Assembly: GCF_004364125.1 (NCBI RefSeq)
Contig: NZ_SNZV01000001.1
Coordinates: 1 to 64,000 of the forward strand
Length of the DNA: 64,000 nt
DNA from: Sphingobacterium paludis
Lineage (GTDB): Bacteria; Bacteroidota; Bacteroidia; Sphingobacteriales; Sphingobacteriaceae
Reading direction: 5' to 3'
Every line of letters begins with the position of its first letter. Positions within the stretch are counted from its first letter, which is position 1. A program made the translations under genes and the position numbers. Below are positions 1 through 7,377 of the stretch, piece after piece. The notes beneath the pieces were generated by a model. The model ran no database searches. It had not been told where the DNA came from and worked only from the letters and a program-made list of their open reading frames with translations.

Positions 1-31
1 TAACAGGTGGGAGAGTAGGTCGGTGCCGAAT
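1..31 (+). rRNA. rrf: 5S ribosomal RNA, 3' end (partial)
   Basis: The window opens inside the conserved 3' strand of a bacterial 5S rRNA: the segment GGGAGAGTAGGTCGGTGCC at 9-27 is the standard Bacteroidota 5S 3' region. The rest of the gene, and presumably the 16S-23S part of the operon, lies to the left of the window. The exact 3' end is judged from where conservation normally stops and could be off by a few bases. A strong hairpin terminator follows at 41. Confidence 0.88.
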
Positions 32-40
32 TTAATACGG

Positions 41-69
41 AGCCCGTTGTCGAAAGATAACGGGCTTTT
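41..69 (+). terminator. rRNA operon terminator
   Basis: AGCCCGTT (41-48) pairs perfectly with AACGGGCT (59-66) across a 10-nt loop and is followed by a T run. It lies about 10 nt after the 5S 3' end, as expected for the intrinsic terminator of an rRNA operon. Confidence 0.88.
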
Positions 70-80
70 GTGTTTTGAAA

Positions 81-115
81 AGTAAAAAGTAAAAAGTAAA
101 AAGTAAAAAGTAAAA
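81..115 (+). repeat. Tandem 7-bp repeat (AGTAAAA x5)
   Basis: Five exact head-to-tail copies of AGTAAAA start 12 nt after the rRNA terminator. A related AGTAAAAA word recurs near 204 and 580. It is a simple-sequence tract that could vary in copy number between strains. Confidence 0.9.
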
Positions 116-152
116 ATTCAAAAGGATTGTGCCCGGCAGCAGATCTTACTCC

Positions 153-192
153 ACACGCAAGATTGCCGCGCCCTCGTACCTCCGGCTCGCAA
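153..192 (+). repeat. 40-bp dispersed repeat, copy 1
   Basis: This 40-bp block matches 695-734 at 39 of 40 positions (one C/T difference near its 33rd base). It is GC-rich within AT-rich DNA. Its reverse complement begins TTGCGAGCC and ends GGCAATCTTGCGT, resembling the TTGCGAG...GCAATCT palindromic elements scattered through many bacterial genomes; that resemblance is an inference from memory. Confidence 0.8.
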
Positions 193-418
193 ATTGAAAT
201 TAAAAAGTAAAAATTCAAAAGTCAAAAAACCTACACAGTACCATTTCTACGTACTAATATCTAATCTCATTACGCCATACGCATTACCCAATACCCCAAT
301 CTATATACTAAGTACTACATACTAAAATCTATAGTATCTCAATACGTACTACTCACTACTCAATACCCACTACCAACATCCATCCCACAACCTTTCCGCC
401 GCATGCCGCGGCAGGGCA

Positions 419-443
419 AATACTTTTGTGGGGCAAAAGTATT
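419..443. repeat. Perfect inverted repeat in the rRNA-flanking spacer
   Basis: AATACTTTTG (419-428) and CAAAAGTATT (434-443) are exact reverse complements around a TGGGG loop. There is no T run after it, so it is not an ordinary terminator. It sits in a GC-richer patch (400-510) containing repeated GGGGCAAA words and may be a REP-like element. Confidence 0.6.
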
Positions 444-694
444 CGAAACCCCGTCGCTTGAAACCTTTGCAAGGCATGGCCTGTGCTGGGGCAAATTTCT
501 ACATACGGCAAAGCTTTCGATGCGACATTTTGCTTAATAATAGTTAGTGCAATTGAAATTCAGAATTCAAAATTCAAAAGTAAAAAGGATTGTATAGGGT
601 ACCAAACCCTACATACGAAGCACTACAATCTAACTACTAACTACTAACTACTAATATCTAATCTCATTACGCAATACTCATTACTCACTACTCA

Positions 695-734
695 ACACGC
701 AAGATTGCCGCGCCCTCGTACCTCTGGCTCGCAA
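695..734 (+). repeat. 40-bp dispersed repeat, copy 2
   Basis: Second copy of the element at 153-192, with one mismatch. Here it continues into GGACGTCC, which extends the resemblance to the GTC-TTGCGAG class of dispersed palindromic repeats when read on the minus strand. The two copies are 542 bp apart in the same orientation. Confidence 0.8.
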
Positions 735-879
735 GGACGTCCACTTTAAAACACTTCATGTCTCAATTCGCATTACGCACTACCCATTACTCACTCCAAA
801 TCTACCTCCTACGTACGATCTACTAAAATCTATAATACCTCACTACGCAATACCCGTTACACATTACCAATTAATTAGG

Positions 880-887
880 TATCTTTG
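880..887 (+). promoter_or_regulatory. Bacteroidota -7 promoter element
   Basis: TATCTTTG matches the Bacteroidota -7 consensus TAnnTTTG. No clear -33 TTTG is visible. Transcription would start only a few bases before the ATG at 895, giving a nearly leaderless message. Confidence 0.45.
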
Positions 888-894
888 CAGAGCA

Positions 895-1842
895 ATGGGT
901 ACATTATTAGATAGTGGCGTGAAGCCTTACAATCATTACGGCGCTTACTTGAAAGAAAAGTATGATGGGCAGCGCGTCTTTAAAGTTATAGTCGATGGAA
1001 ATTTTACTTGTCCGAACAGGGATGGTAGCAAGGGATATGGTGGTTGTACGTATTGCAATGTAGATTCCTTTACGCCAGATACGGCAAGAAAAATTCCCTC
1101 CATCCGTGAGCAGGTTGAGAACGGGATCGAACGTGCACGAAACTCCTATGGTGCGGAGAAGTTTATTATCTATTTTCAGCCAAATACCAATACATACGCG
1201 CCAACGCATTTGCTGAAAATGATGTATGATGAAGCGCTTAGCATAGATCCAGAAAACACCTTAGGACTTTCTGTAGGAACACGGCCAGATTGTTTGGATT
1301 TTGACAAAATAGCGTTGTTGGAGTCGTATACAGATCGCCTTGACGTTGATTTGGAGATGGGGATGGAATCCATTTATAATGACACCTTGGAACGGATTAA
1401 TAGAGGCTGCTCCCACGACGAGTTTCTTTCAGCGATGAATATGCTCAAGAATACGAAATTGGAGCTTTGTGTCCACACGATCTTTGGTTTTCCTTGGGAA
1501 TCGGAAGAAATGATGCTGCAATACGCGCAGGAGATCAATAGACATCCAGAAATAAAGTTTGTTAAGCTGCATCATCTCCATATTGTAGAAGGCTCGATTA
1601 TGGGTGTAAAGTATAAGCGTGAGCCTTTTAAATTGTTTACGATTGAAGAGTATACCGACTTTTTAGCCAAGTTTATTCCGCTGTTAAGACCAGATATCAT
1701 TATCCAGCGTATTTTCGGCATTGCGGATAGAGAGTTATTGATCGCTCCCAACTGGGGGTATCCGAAATCGAAGATTCAGACGCATATTGATAAGGGGCTA
1801 GAGGCGAGAGGTGTGAAGCAAGGAAGCTTGTATAGCGTTTAG
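895..1842 (+). CDS. Radical SAM protein, TIGR01212/YhcC-like family
   Basis: A 315-residue cytosolic protein of the TIGR01212 radical SAM family (E. coli YhcC type). Around residues 39-54 it carries the characteristic cluster C-P-N-R-D-G, then CxxCN, where the cysteines bind a 4Fe-4S cluster that cleaves S-adenosylmethionine. A SAM-contacting region (EMGMES) and a conserved HTIFGFPWE stretch follow. Family length is about 300, so it is complete. Its substrate is not established for the family; a role in RNA modification has been suggested by analogy with the related Elp3-like domain. The start is the first ATG, which lies just after a TATCTTTG element. It stands alone and ends in a terminator shared with the convergent next gene. 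Confidence 0.9.
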   Translation: MGTLLDSGVKPYNHYGAYLKEKYDGQRVFKVIVDGNFTCPNRDGSKGYGGCTYCNVDSFTPDTARKIPSIREQVENGIERARNSYGAEKFIIYFQPNTNTYAPTHLLKMMYDEALSIDPENTLGLSVGTRPDCLDFDKIALLESYTDRLDVDLEMGMESIYNDTLERINRGCSHDEFLSAMNMLKNTKLELCVHTIFGFPWESEEMMLQYAQEINRHPEIKFVKLHHLHIVEGSIMGVKYKREPFKLFTIEEYTDFLAKFIPLLRPDIIIQRIFGIADRELLIAPNWGYPKSKIQTHIDKGLEARGVKQGSLYSV

Positions 1843-1849
1843 CATAAAA

Positions 1850-1879
1850 AACGAGAGGAGTTACTCCTCTCGTTTTTTT
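1850..1879. terminator. Bidirectional terminator
   Basis: AACGAGAGGAG (1850-1860) pairs perfectly with CTCCTCTCGTT (1864-1874) around a 3-nt loop, with A6 before and T7 after. It serves the radical SAM gene from the left and the MazG-like gene from the right. Confidence 0.92.
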
Positions 1880-2342
1880 ATTTAAGGATAGTCTTTAAAT
1901 CTGCAGGGGAGTAATTTATAGACTTTAATGTTTTATTGTCTCCCTCTCTAAATACCAAAAATAGCCCGTCTACCTCTTTATAAAACGAATTTACACCTTT
2001 CGTTTTATAATGCGCTTGCGTAGCAATCGCCTCGTCTTCATTTTTACAGGCTTTGCTCATGTTGGAGCGTTGAACCTCTTCGAATAGGGCGTTGAACTTA
2101 TCTTTTAAACCAAATTCGAGTACGGCGCCAGAGAGAACATATTGAATATCGCATAAAGCATCAGCTATTTCCACCAAGTCTTTATTATCGATAGCTTCCT
2201 GTAATTCCTTTAACTCTTCTGCGATCAGTGCCACACGCAGTTGGCAGCGCCCTTCATCAGGAATAGTCGGTTCTTCCAAAATTGGATGTTGGAAAGTTTT
2301 ATGAAATTCAGCTACGGAAGTCAATGTTTTTGGATCTGTCAT
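1878..2342 (-). CDS. MazG-like nucleotide pyrophosphohydrolase (all-alpha NTP-PPase)
   Basis: A 154-residue, mainly helical protein. The segment EELKELQEAI and, about 20 residues later, EIADALCDIQYV form the EExxE...ExxxD metal-binding signature of all-alpha NTP pyrophosphohydrolases (MazG/HisE/dUTPase-2 superfamily). Such enzymes hydrolyse a nucleoside triphosphate to the monophosphate and pyrophosphate, often as house-cleaning of abnormal nucleotides; the exact substrate cannot be read from the sequence. The C-terminal ~45 residues, with a KxKGVNSFYKEVDGLFLVFREGD stretch split by charged residues, are not part of the core fold. The first possible start is a TTG; I chose the ATG three codons later. 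The gene shares a terminator with the convergent radical SAM gene. Confidence 0.8.
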   Translation of the reverse strand: MTDPKTLTSVAEFHKTFQHPILEEPTIPDEGRCQLRVALIAEELKELQEAIDNKDLVEIADALCDIQYVLSGAVLEFGLKDKFNALFEEVQRSNMSKACKNEDEAIATQAHYKTKGVNSFYKEVDGLFLVFREGDNKTLKSINYSPADLKTILK

Positions 2343-2413
2343 GTTTTGCAATTTTTGCTAAATTACAAAAACTTCAGGCAAGAAAAAAAGGCGCCATTGC
2401 AGCGCCTTGTATA

Positions 2414-3775
2414 TTACTTCATTAAATGTTTAAGCTGCACAAGCTCTCGCTCTTCCAGATATCTCCATCGTCCGCGCGTCAAATCTTTCTTAGTTAAGTT
2501 GGCGTAAACCACCCTATCCAATTTAACAACCTCATAACCCAACGATTCAAAAATACGGCGCACAATGCGGTTCTTTCCGGAATGTATTTGAATACCCACT
2601 TCGCGTTTACTTCCACCTTGTACGTAGCTCAAATCATCAGGTTTAATTAAACCATCCTCCAACTCAATACCAAACTGAATTTTATTGAAATCGCCCTGCG
2701 TTAGGTTCTTGCTGAGTTCTACGTTGTATATCTTGCTGATGTTATTGCGCGGATGAGACAACTTCTCTGCGAGGTTTCCGTCATTCGTCAATAAAAGTAA
2801 GCCTGTGGTATTACGATCTAAGCGTCCCACTGGATATATACGCTCTTTCGTTGCTTTTGCGACCAAATGCATAACTGTGCGGCGTTCCTGAGGGTCGTCC
2901 GTTGTGGTGATATAATCTTTTGGTTTATTCAATAGCACATACACCATTTTTTCGCGTTTTAAGCGCTCGTTGTTATAGCGAATTTCGTCAGTTGCCGGAT
3001 CTACCTTCGTACCTAATTCGGTAACCACTTCGCCATTTACAGATACTACACCAGAGGTGATGAGCTCGTCAGCTTTCCGACGTGAACAGATACCGGCATT
3101 AGAGATGTAACGATTTAGGCGAATTAAACCATCGTCTTTAGGCTCCGCAGAGGCAATCTTTTTACGTGGGTGAAAGGTCTTTACATCGCTATTTCCTTCA
3201 GTATCATCAAATCTTTTAAATGGACGTTTTGATTTGTCAAAACTTCGGTTATCACCGCTAAATTTCCGATCACGGTTGTCGCGCGTTGGATAACGGTCGC
3301 CTTTATCATCGTCATTCCGTCTATCTTTCTTCTCAAAACTGTTGAACGGTCTATCGTTCCCCCTTCTGTCGTCTTTCTCAAACTTGTTGAAAGGTCGATC
3401 GCTCCGCCGCCTGTCGTCTTTCTCGAATTTGTTGAAAGAACGCGTACCATCGCTTCTTCCTCCTTTGTCAAATTTATCGTAAGAACGACCGGAGTCCTTC
3501 TTTTCAAACTTGTTGAATGGGCGATCCGCGCTGTTGCGTTCCCCCTTGTCAAATTTCTTGTAAGAACGTTCGTCGTCGCGCTTCTCTCTTTTCTCAAATT
3601 TATTGAATGGCTTGTCTGACTGTTTTCTATCAGTCCGCTCGAATCCCGGTTTCCCAGATCCACTTTTTGATGAAGATTGTTGATTGCGACCACTCTTAGA
3701 CCCGAAACTTCTTTCGTCACTTCGGCCTTTTTTGGAGTTGTCATCACGACTGTTCCTTTTGCTATTGAATGGCAT
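2414..3775 (-). CDS. Pseudouridine synthase, RsuA/RluB family, with long charged N-terminal tail
   Basis: A 453-residue protein. Residues ~217-275 form an S4 RNA-binding domain, and ~278-440 a RsuA/RluB-type catalytic domain with the signature GRLDRNTTGLLLLT, in which Asp320 is the expected catalytic residue. It should isomerise a uridine in rRNA (RluB acts on 23S rRNA, RsuA on 16S), but the target is not determinable here. The first ~215 residues are a low-complexity tail of K, R, D, S and N with at least five spaced copies of a motif like RPFNKFEKKDRR. Such tails are common in Bacteroidota members of this family and probably bind RNA nonspecifically. The ATG start lies 21 nt downstream of TAACTTTG. 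Confidence 0.9.
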   Translation of the reverse strand: MPFNSKRNSRDDNSKKGRSDERSFGSKSGRNQQSSSKSGSGKPGFERTDRKQSDKPFNKFEKREKRDDERSYKKFDKGERNSADRPFNKFEKKDSGRSYDKFDKGGRSDGTRSFNKFEKDDRRRSDRPFNKFEKDDRRGNDRPFNSFEKKDRRNDDDKGDRYPTRDNRDRKFSGDNRSFDKSKRPFKRFDDTEGNSDVKTFHPRKKIASAEPKDDGLIRLNRYISNAGICSRRKADELITSGVVSVNGEVVTELGTKVDPATDEIRYNNERLKREKMVYVLLNKPKDYITTTDDPQERRTVMHLVAKATKERIYPVGRLDRNTTGLLLLTNDGNLAEKLSHPRNNISKIYNVELSKNLTQGDFNKIQFGIELEDGLIKPDDLSYVQGGSKREVGIQIHSGKNRIVRRIFESLGYEVVKLDRVVYANLTKKDLTRGRWRYLEERELVQLKHLMK

Positions 3776-3796
3776 ATTTTTTTGGAATTTAGGTTA

Positions 3797-3804
3797 CAAA
3801 GTTA
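3797..3804 (-). promoter_or_regulatory. Bacteroidota -7 promoter element for the pseudouridine synthase
   Basis: Read on the minus strand this is TAACTTTG, a match to TAnnTTTG, 21 nt upstream of the ATG at 3775. No clear -33 element is seen. Confidence 0.5.
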
Positions 3805-3911
3805 GTGTTTTTATTTGAATGTTTGAAAAAAAGTTATGGTCTATAATCCCTGTTTAAACATCCGGAAGTAAAGTTTTTCGGCAAACTCGGTTCAGGGGGC
3901 TTCTGGGGAGG

Positions 3912-3943
3912 TTTGGAACCTACGGAAATGCTTTGTATATTTG
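3912..3943 (+). promoter_or_regulatory. Bacteroidota promoter for the lytic transglycosylase
   Basis: TTTG (3912-3915), a 20-nt spacer, then TATATTTG (3936-3943) fit the Bacteroidota -33/-7 consensus. Transcription would begin near 3949, leaving an 87-nt leader before the ATG at 4036. Confidence 0.65.
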
Positions 3944-4035
3944 TCGGCTGAAAAATGAACCAAGCTATTTTTGATCGTTTTCGAGTTTTCTTTACAACAA
4001 ATTCGATTCGTGGATAGGTAGCAGTAAGGGATTGA

Positions 4036-4842
4036 ATGATTAAAAAAAAGGTACTATGTTCTTCTATAGTTTTATCAGTCATGTTGCTGTCGAAGCTATA
4101 TACAAACGCAAACTCTTCTTCCAAGAAGGATCCGATTCGAAAGGCTCTTCTGGAACAGGTAGAAAAAAAGAAAAAGGCATCAGCTATGACGCCTCAAAAA
4201 CAAAAAGAAGCTTATTACAGTTCGATTCGATTCGCGAATAAGCAACTCCCGCTTCACAAGCATACGGTGGAGACCAAGTTTGAAAGGTATTTAGCAACCT
4301 TTTCATACCGTAAGCAGCAGTCCTATGCGCTACATGCCAAAGCGGCAAAACACCTCCCCAAAATAGCTTCGATCCTGAAATCGTATGGCATTCCAGAAGA
4401 TTTTAAATACGTCCCACTTATTGAGAGTGATATGAATCCGCAAATAACCTCGCACAGAGGAGCCGGTGGCTATTGGCAATTTATGCCTTCCACAGCGCGT
4501 CTGTACGGCCTTAAGGTGGGTGGCAAATATGATGAACGCAAAGATCTCATTAAATCTACGCACGCTGCTGCTCGCTACCTTAAAAGTCTGTATAGGGAGT
4601 TTGAAGATTGGACTTTAGTTGCCGCAGCTTATAATATCGGCGGAGGTAGCCTAAAGGCCGCCATTCGCAGGCAGGGAACCAGCGATTATTACAAATTACG
4701 CCTGAACCAAGAAACAGGATCGTATATTTACAAGCTAGCTTCGGTGAAGCAAGTTATCGAAAACCCAAACAAGCACGGCTATAAGCGTTATGCTAAATTA
4801 GACGATAAATACCAAAATGTGAATGAGCAAAACCTCTTATAG
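4036..4842 (+). CDS. Lytic transglycosylase (SLT/MltD-like)
   Basis: A 268-residue exported murein hydrolase. It starts with a signal-like segment (residues 1-26) and a lysine-rich linker. The Slt domain spans ~85-250: the catalytic glutamate is Glu130 in LIESDMNP, followed by the GxxGYWQFMPSTAR motif at 142-154 and AAYNIGGG at 197-204, the three hallmarks of family 1 lytic transglycosylases. It cleaves the MurNAc-GlcNAc bond and forms 1,6-anhydroMurNAc products. No LysM repeats are present, unlike E. coli MltD, so cell-wall binding must come from the catalytic domain alone. It is monocistronic, with its own promoter and terminator. Confidence 0.9.
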   Translation: MIKKKVLCSSIVLSVMLLSKLYTNANSSSKKDPIRKALLEQVEKKKKASAMTPQKQKEAYYSSIRFANKQLPLHKHTVETKFERYLATFSYRKQQSYALHAKAAKHLPKIASILKSYGIPEDFKYVPLIESDMNPQITSHRGAGGYWQFMPSTARLYGLKVGGKYDERKDLIKSTHAAARYLKSLYREFEDWTLVAAAYNIGGGSLKAAIRRQGTSDYYKLRLNQETGSYIYKLASVKQVIENPNKHGYKRYAKLDDKYQNVNEQNLL

Positions 4843-4870
4843 AAGGTTCAATACATATACTACAAACAAA

Positions 4871-4893
4871 AGTCCTCTTAAGGGCTTTTTTTT
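4871..4893 (+). terminator. Intrinsic terminator after the lytic transglycosylase
   Basis: AGTCC (4871-4875) pairs with GGGCT (4882-4886), including one G-T pair, and is followed by eight T residues. Confidence 0.7.
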
Positions 4894-4938
4894 ATGCGAT
4901 TCCCGTTGGTAATACAGTGAAAAGTACCTATCAGGATA

Positions 4939-4952
4939 GTGACTAACGTCAT
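4939..4952. promoter_or_regulatory. Candidate CRP/FNR-family operator upstream of the cbb3 operon
   Basis: GTGACTAACGTCAT contains TGAC, 4 nt, GTCA, the core spacing of FNR/FixK-type sites (TTGAC-N4-GTCAA), though the outermost bases differ. It lies about 75 bp before ccoNO. High-affinity cbb3 oxidases are commonly controlled by oxygen-responsive FNR-family regulators, so the position is sensible. The assignment is inferred from pattern and context only. Confidence 0.35.
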
Positions 4953-5027
4953 TTTTTTCCCGGGTTTCGATCATTAGAATGTCATAGAAATCGCTCTACT
5001 TTTACCGCAGAAATTAATAACAAAAGT

Positions 5028-7169
5028 ATGCAGTTAGAGCAATTTAAGTATGACAACAGGATTGTGCGCGATTTCGGAGTCGCGACGATTATTTGGGGTC
5101 TGGTGGGCATGTCCGTAGGCTTGTTGGTAGCCTGCCAGTTGATATGGCCCGAAATGAATTTCCTTACCCAATACAGCACGTTTGGAAGGGTTCGTCCGGT
5201 TCATACCAATGCCGTCATTTTTGCATTTGTAGGCAATGGAATCTTCATGGGCGTGTATTATTCCTTACAACGCGTGCTGAAAGCTAGGATGTTTAGTGAC
5301 GTGCTGAGCAAGATTCATTTCTGGGGCTGGCAACTGATTATTGTCGCCTCGGCAATCACGTTGCCCTTAGGATTCACTTCATCCCACGAGTATGCGGAAA
5401 TGGAGTGGCCTATTGATATCGCCATTACGTTAATCTGGGTGGTTTTTGGTATCAACATGTTCGGGACGATCATCAAGCGCAGAGAGCGGCATATGTATGT
5501 GGCCGTCTGGTTTTACATTGCTACGTTTGTCACAGTTGCCGTACTGCACATTGTCAATTCAATACAGCTACCTGTAAGCATGTGGAAGAGCTTTTATGTG
5601 TACGCCGGCGTCCAAGATGCGTTGGTGCAGTGGTGGTATGGTCACAATGCCGTGGCGTTCTTCCTAACCACGCCCTACCTGGGCATGATGTACTATTTTT
5701 TGCCAAAAATGGCTAACCGCCCAGTGTACTCATACAAGTTAAGTATCCTTCATTTTTGGTCTTTGATATTCATCTACATATGGGCTGGCCCGCATCATCT
5801 ACTGTATACTTCGCTACCTTCTTGGGTGCAATCGCTGGGCGTGGTTTTTTCCATTATGCTCATCGCGCCCAGTTGGGGCGGAATGATCAACGGCTTATTA
5901 ACCCTACGCGGAGCTTGGGATAAGGTGCGCACGGAACCTATGCTAAAATTTATGGTAGTCGCGCTAACGAGCTATGGCATGGCTACCTTTGAAGGTCCTA
6001 TGCTGTCGCTTAAGCAAGTCAATGCGATTGCGCATTTTACCGATTGGATCGTTGCGCACGTGCATGTAGGTGCGTTAGGATGGAATGGATTTATGACGTT
6101 CGCGATACTATATTATCTTATCCCACGGGTTTACAAAACTACGTTACACTCTAAGAAACTCGCAAATGTGCACTTTTGGATCGGTACATTGGGCATTTTG
6201 TTTTATGCCATACCTATGTACTGGGCGGCTGTGGTTCAAGGACTTATGTGGAAAGAGTTTACGCCTGAAGGCGTCCTTAAATACCCCAACTTCTTAGCGA
6301 CCACCTTGGAGATCATTCCCATGCACATGATGCGCGCCATCGGTGGAGCACTTTACCTTAGCGGCGCCATTATCATGACTTACAACTTGGTGAAGACAAT
6401 TAAAAAAGGGAGCCTGCTGGCTAATGAGGCGGCCGAGGCACCCGCTTTATTGCCGCTGAAATCGATAGAACGCGATCAGCACCGACGCTTGGAGCGGAAG
6501 CCCATTCTGTTTATGGTACTAGCCCTCATCGCTATTTTGATTGGGGGGATTGTCGAAATGATCCCAACGTTCACCGTAAGCAGTAATATTCCGACGATAG
6601 CCGCAGTAAAACCCTATACAGCATTAGAACTGCAAGGCCGTGACTTATATATCCGTGAAGGATGTGTAAACTGCCATTCCCAGACTGTACGTCCTTTTCG
6701 TTCAGAAACCTCACGCTACGGGGAGTATAGTAAAGCAGGTGAATTCGTATACGATAGGCCATTCCTGTGGGGGTCAAAGCGGACTGGACCTGATTTGCAT
6801 CGCGTCGGCGGAAAATATCCGCACAAATGGCATTTCGATCATTTACTTGACCCCACCATAACCTCTCCGGGAAGCATTATGCCCGCTTATCCTTGGTTGA
6901 TCGAGCAAGCCTTAGATAACAGTACGTTGCAAGCGAAAATGCGTGCGATGCGCACTTTGGGGGTCCCTTATCGTGGCGACGAGATCGATCAAGCACTTGC
7001 AGATTTACAGAAACAAGCAACGAACATCACGAAAGATCTGGCCTCGAACCAAGTCGAGATTCGTTCGGATCGCGAGATCGTGGCCATGATTGCCTATCTG
7101 CAACGTTTGGGAACAGATATAAAGGCTGTTGTAGCAGAAGAACCAGCAGCAAAATCAGATCAAAACTAG
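5028..7169 (+). CDS. ccoN: cbb3-type cytochrome c oxidase, fused subunits I and II (CcoNO)
   Basis: A 713-residue inner-membrane fusion. Residues 1-~460 are CcoN, the haem-copper catalytic subunit with about 12 membrane segments; ligand motifs include RPVHTNAV, WYGHNAVAF, GPHHLLYT and AHVHVGALGWNG for haems b, b3 and CuB. After a linker and another membrane segment, residues ~530-713 are CcoO, with one haem-c site (CVNCH) and the conserved SQTVRPF region plus a distal Met for haem ligation. The complex reduces O2 to water at low oxygen and pumps protons. The CcoN-CcoO fusion is a known Bacteroidota arrangement. It is the first gene of ccoNO-Q-P-G-H; the copper ATPase ccoI and ccoS often placed upstream are not here. 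Confidence 0.95.
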   Translation: MQLEQFKYDNRIVRDFGVATIIWGLVGMSVGLLVACQLIWPEMNFLTQYSTFGRVRPVHTNAVIFAFVGNGIFMGVYYSLQRVLKARMFSDVLSKIHFWGWQLIIVASAITLPLGFTSSHEYAEMEWPIDIAITLIWVVFGINMFGTIIKRRERHMYVAVWFYIATFVTVAVLHIVNSIQLPVSMWKSFYVYAGVQDALVQWWYGHNAVAFFLTTPYLGMMYYFLPKMANRPVYSYKLSILHFWSLIFIYIWAGPHHLLYTSLPSWVQSLGVVFSIMLIAPSWGGMINGLLTLRGAWDKVRTEPMLKFMVVALTSYGMATFEGPMLSLKQVNAIAHFTDWIVAHVHVGALGWNGFMTFAILYYLIPRVYKTTLHSKKLANVHFWIGTLGILFYAIPMYWAAVVQGLMWKEFTPEGVLKYPNFLATTLEIIPMHMMRAIGGALYLSGAIIMTYNLVKTIKKGSLLANEAAEAPALLPLKSIERDQHRRLERKPILFMVLALIAILIGGIVEMIPTFTVSSNIPTIAAVKPYTALELQGRDLYIREGCVNCHSQTVRPFRSETSRYGEYSKAGEFVYDRPFLWGSKRTGPDLHRVGGKYPHKWHFDHLLDPTITSPGSIMPAYPWLIEQALDNSTLQAKMRAMRTLGVPYRGDEIDQALADLQKQATNITKDLASNQVEIRSDREIVAMIAYLQRLGTDIKAVVAEEPAAKSDQN

Positions 7170-7181
7170 AAAGACGCTATC

Positions 7182-7373
7182 ATGTTTAAGCAAATAACAA
7201 ATTTAAATGGTGATGAAATGTATCTCATTACCTCCCTATGGATTTTTTTGGTCTTTTTCCTTCTTGTGGCCTGTATGCTAGTCTGGATGAAAAAGGACCA
7301 CGTCAATTACATGAAAGACATTCCGTTTATGGATTCGGAAGAAAGGGATGGAGAACCATTGCATAGAAATTGA
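7182..7373 (+). CDS. ccoQ: cbb3 oxidase small subunit, CcoQ-like
   Basis: A 63-residue protein with one hydrophobic segment (residues ~14-36) followed by a short charged cytoplasmic tail. Size, topology and position between ccoNO and ccoP fit CcoQ/FixQ, which stabilises the oxidase complex. The family is too short and variable for a motif-based call, so identity rests mainly on context. It starts 12 nt after ccoNO and ends 4 nt before the ccoP ATG. Confidence 0.8.
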   Translation: MFKQITNLNGDEMYLITSLWIFLVFFLLVACMLVWMKKDHVNYMKDIPFMDSEERDGEPLHRN

Positions 7374-7377
7374 AATC

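Larger units (their letters stand above)
70..879. other. Repeat-rich non-coding region after the rRNA operon
   Basis: No credible gene is seen in about 800 bp. The DNA is AT-rich and built from recurring short words such as ACTAAC, ACTACTCA, CATTACGCA and CAAAAGTAAAAA. Larger blocks recur: the phrase ACTAATATCTAATCTCATTA occurs near 254 and again near 650, and a 40-bp element occurs at 153 and 695. The arrangement looks like repeated local duplication of a low-complexity spacer rather than decayed coding sequence. Confidence 0.7.

Noticed and set aside
3181..3747. 188-residue minus-strand frame and CRISPR-like spacing of repeats
   Set aside because: Both come from the repetitive DNA coding for the N-terminal tail of the pseudouridine synthase in another frame; the repeats are imperfect and lie inside a real gene.
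7348..7377. Upstream ATG for ccoP
   Set aside because: It overlaps ccoQ and adds ten residues outside the conserved CcoP start; the ATG at 7378 is better placed.
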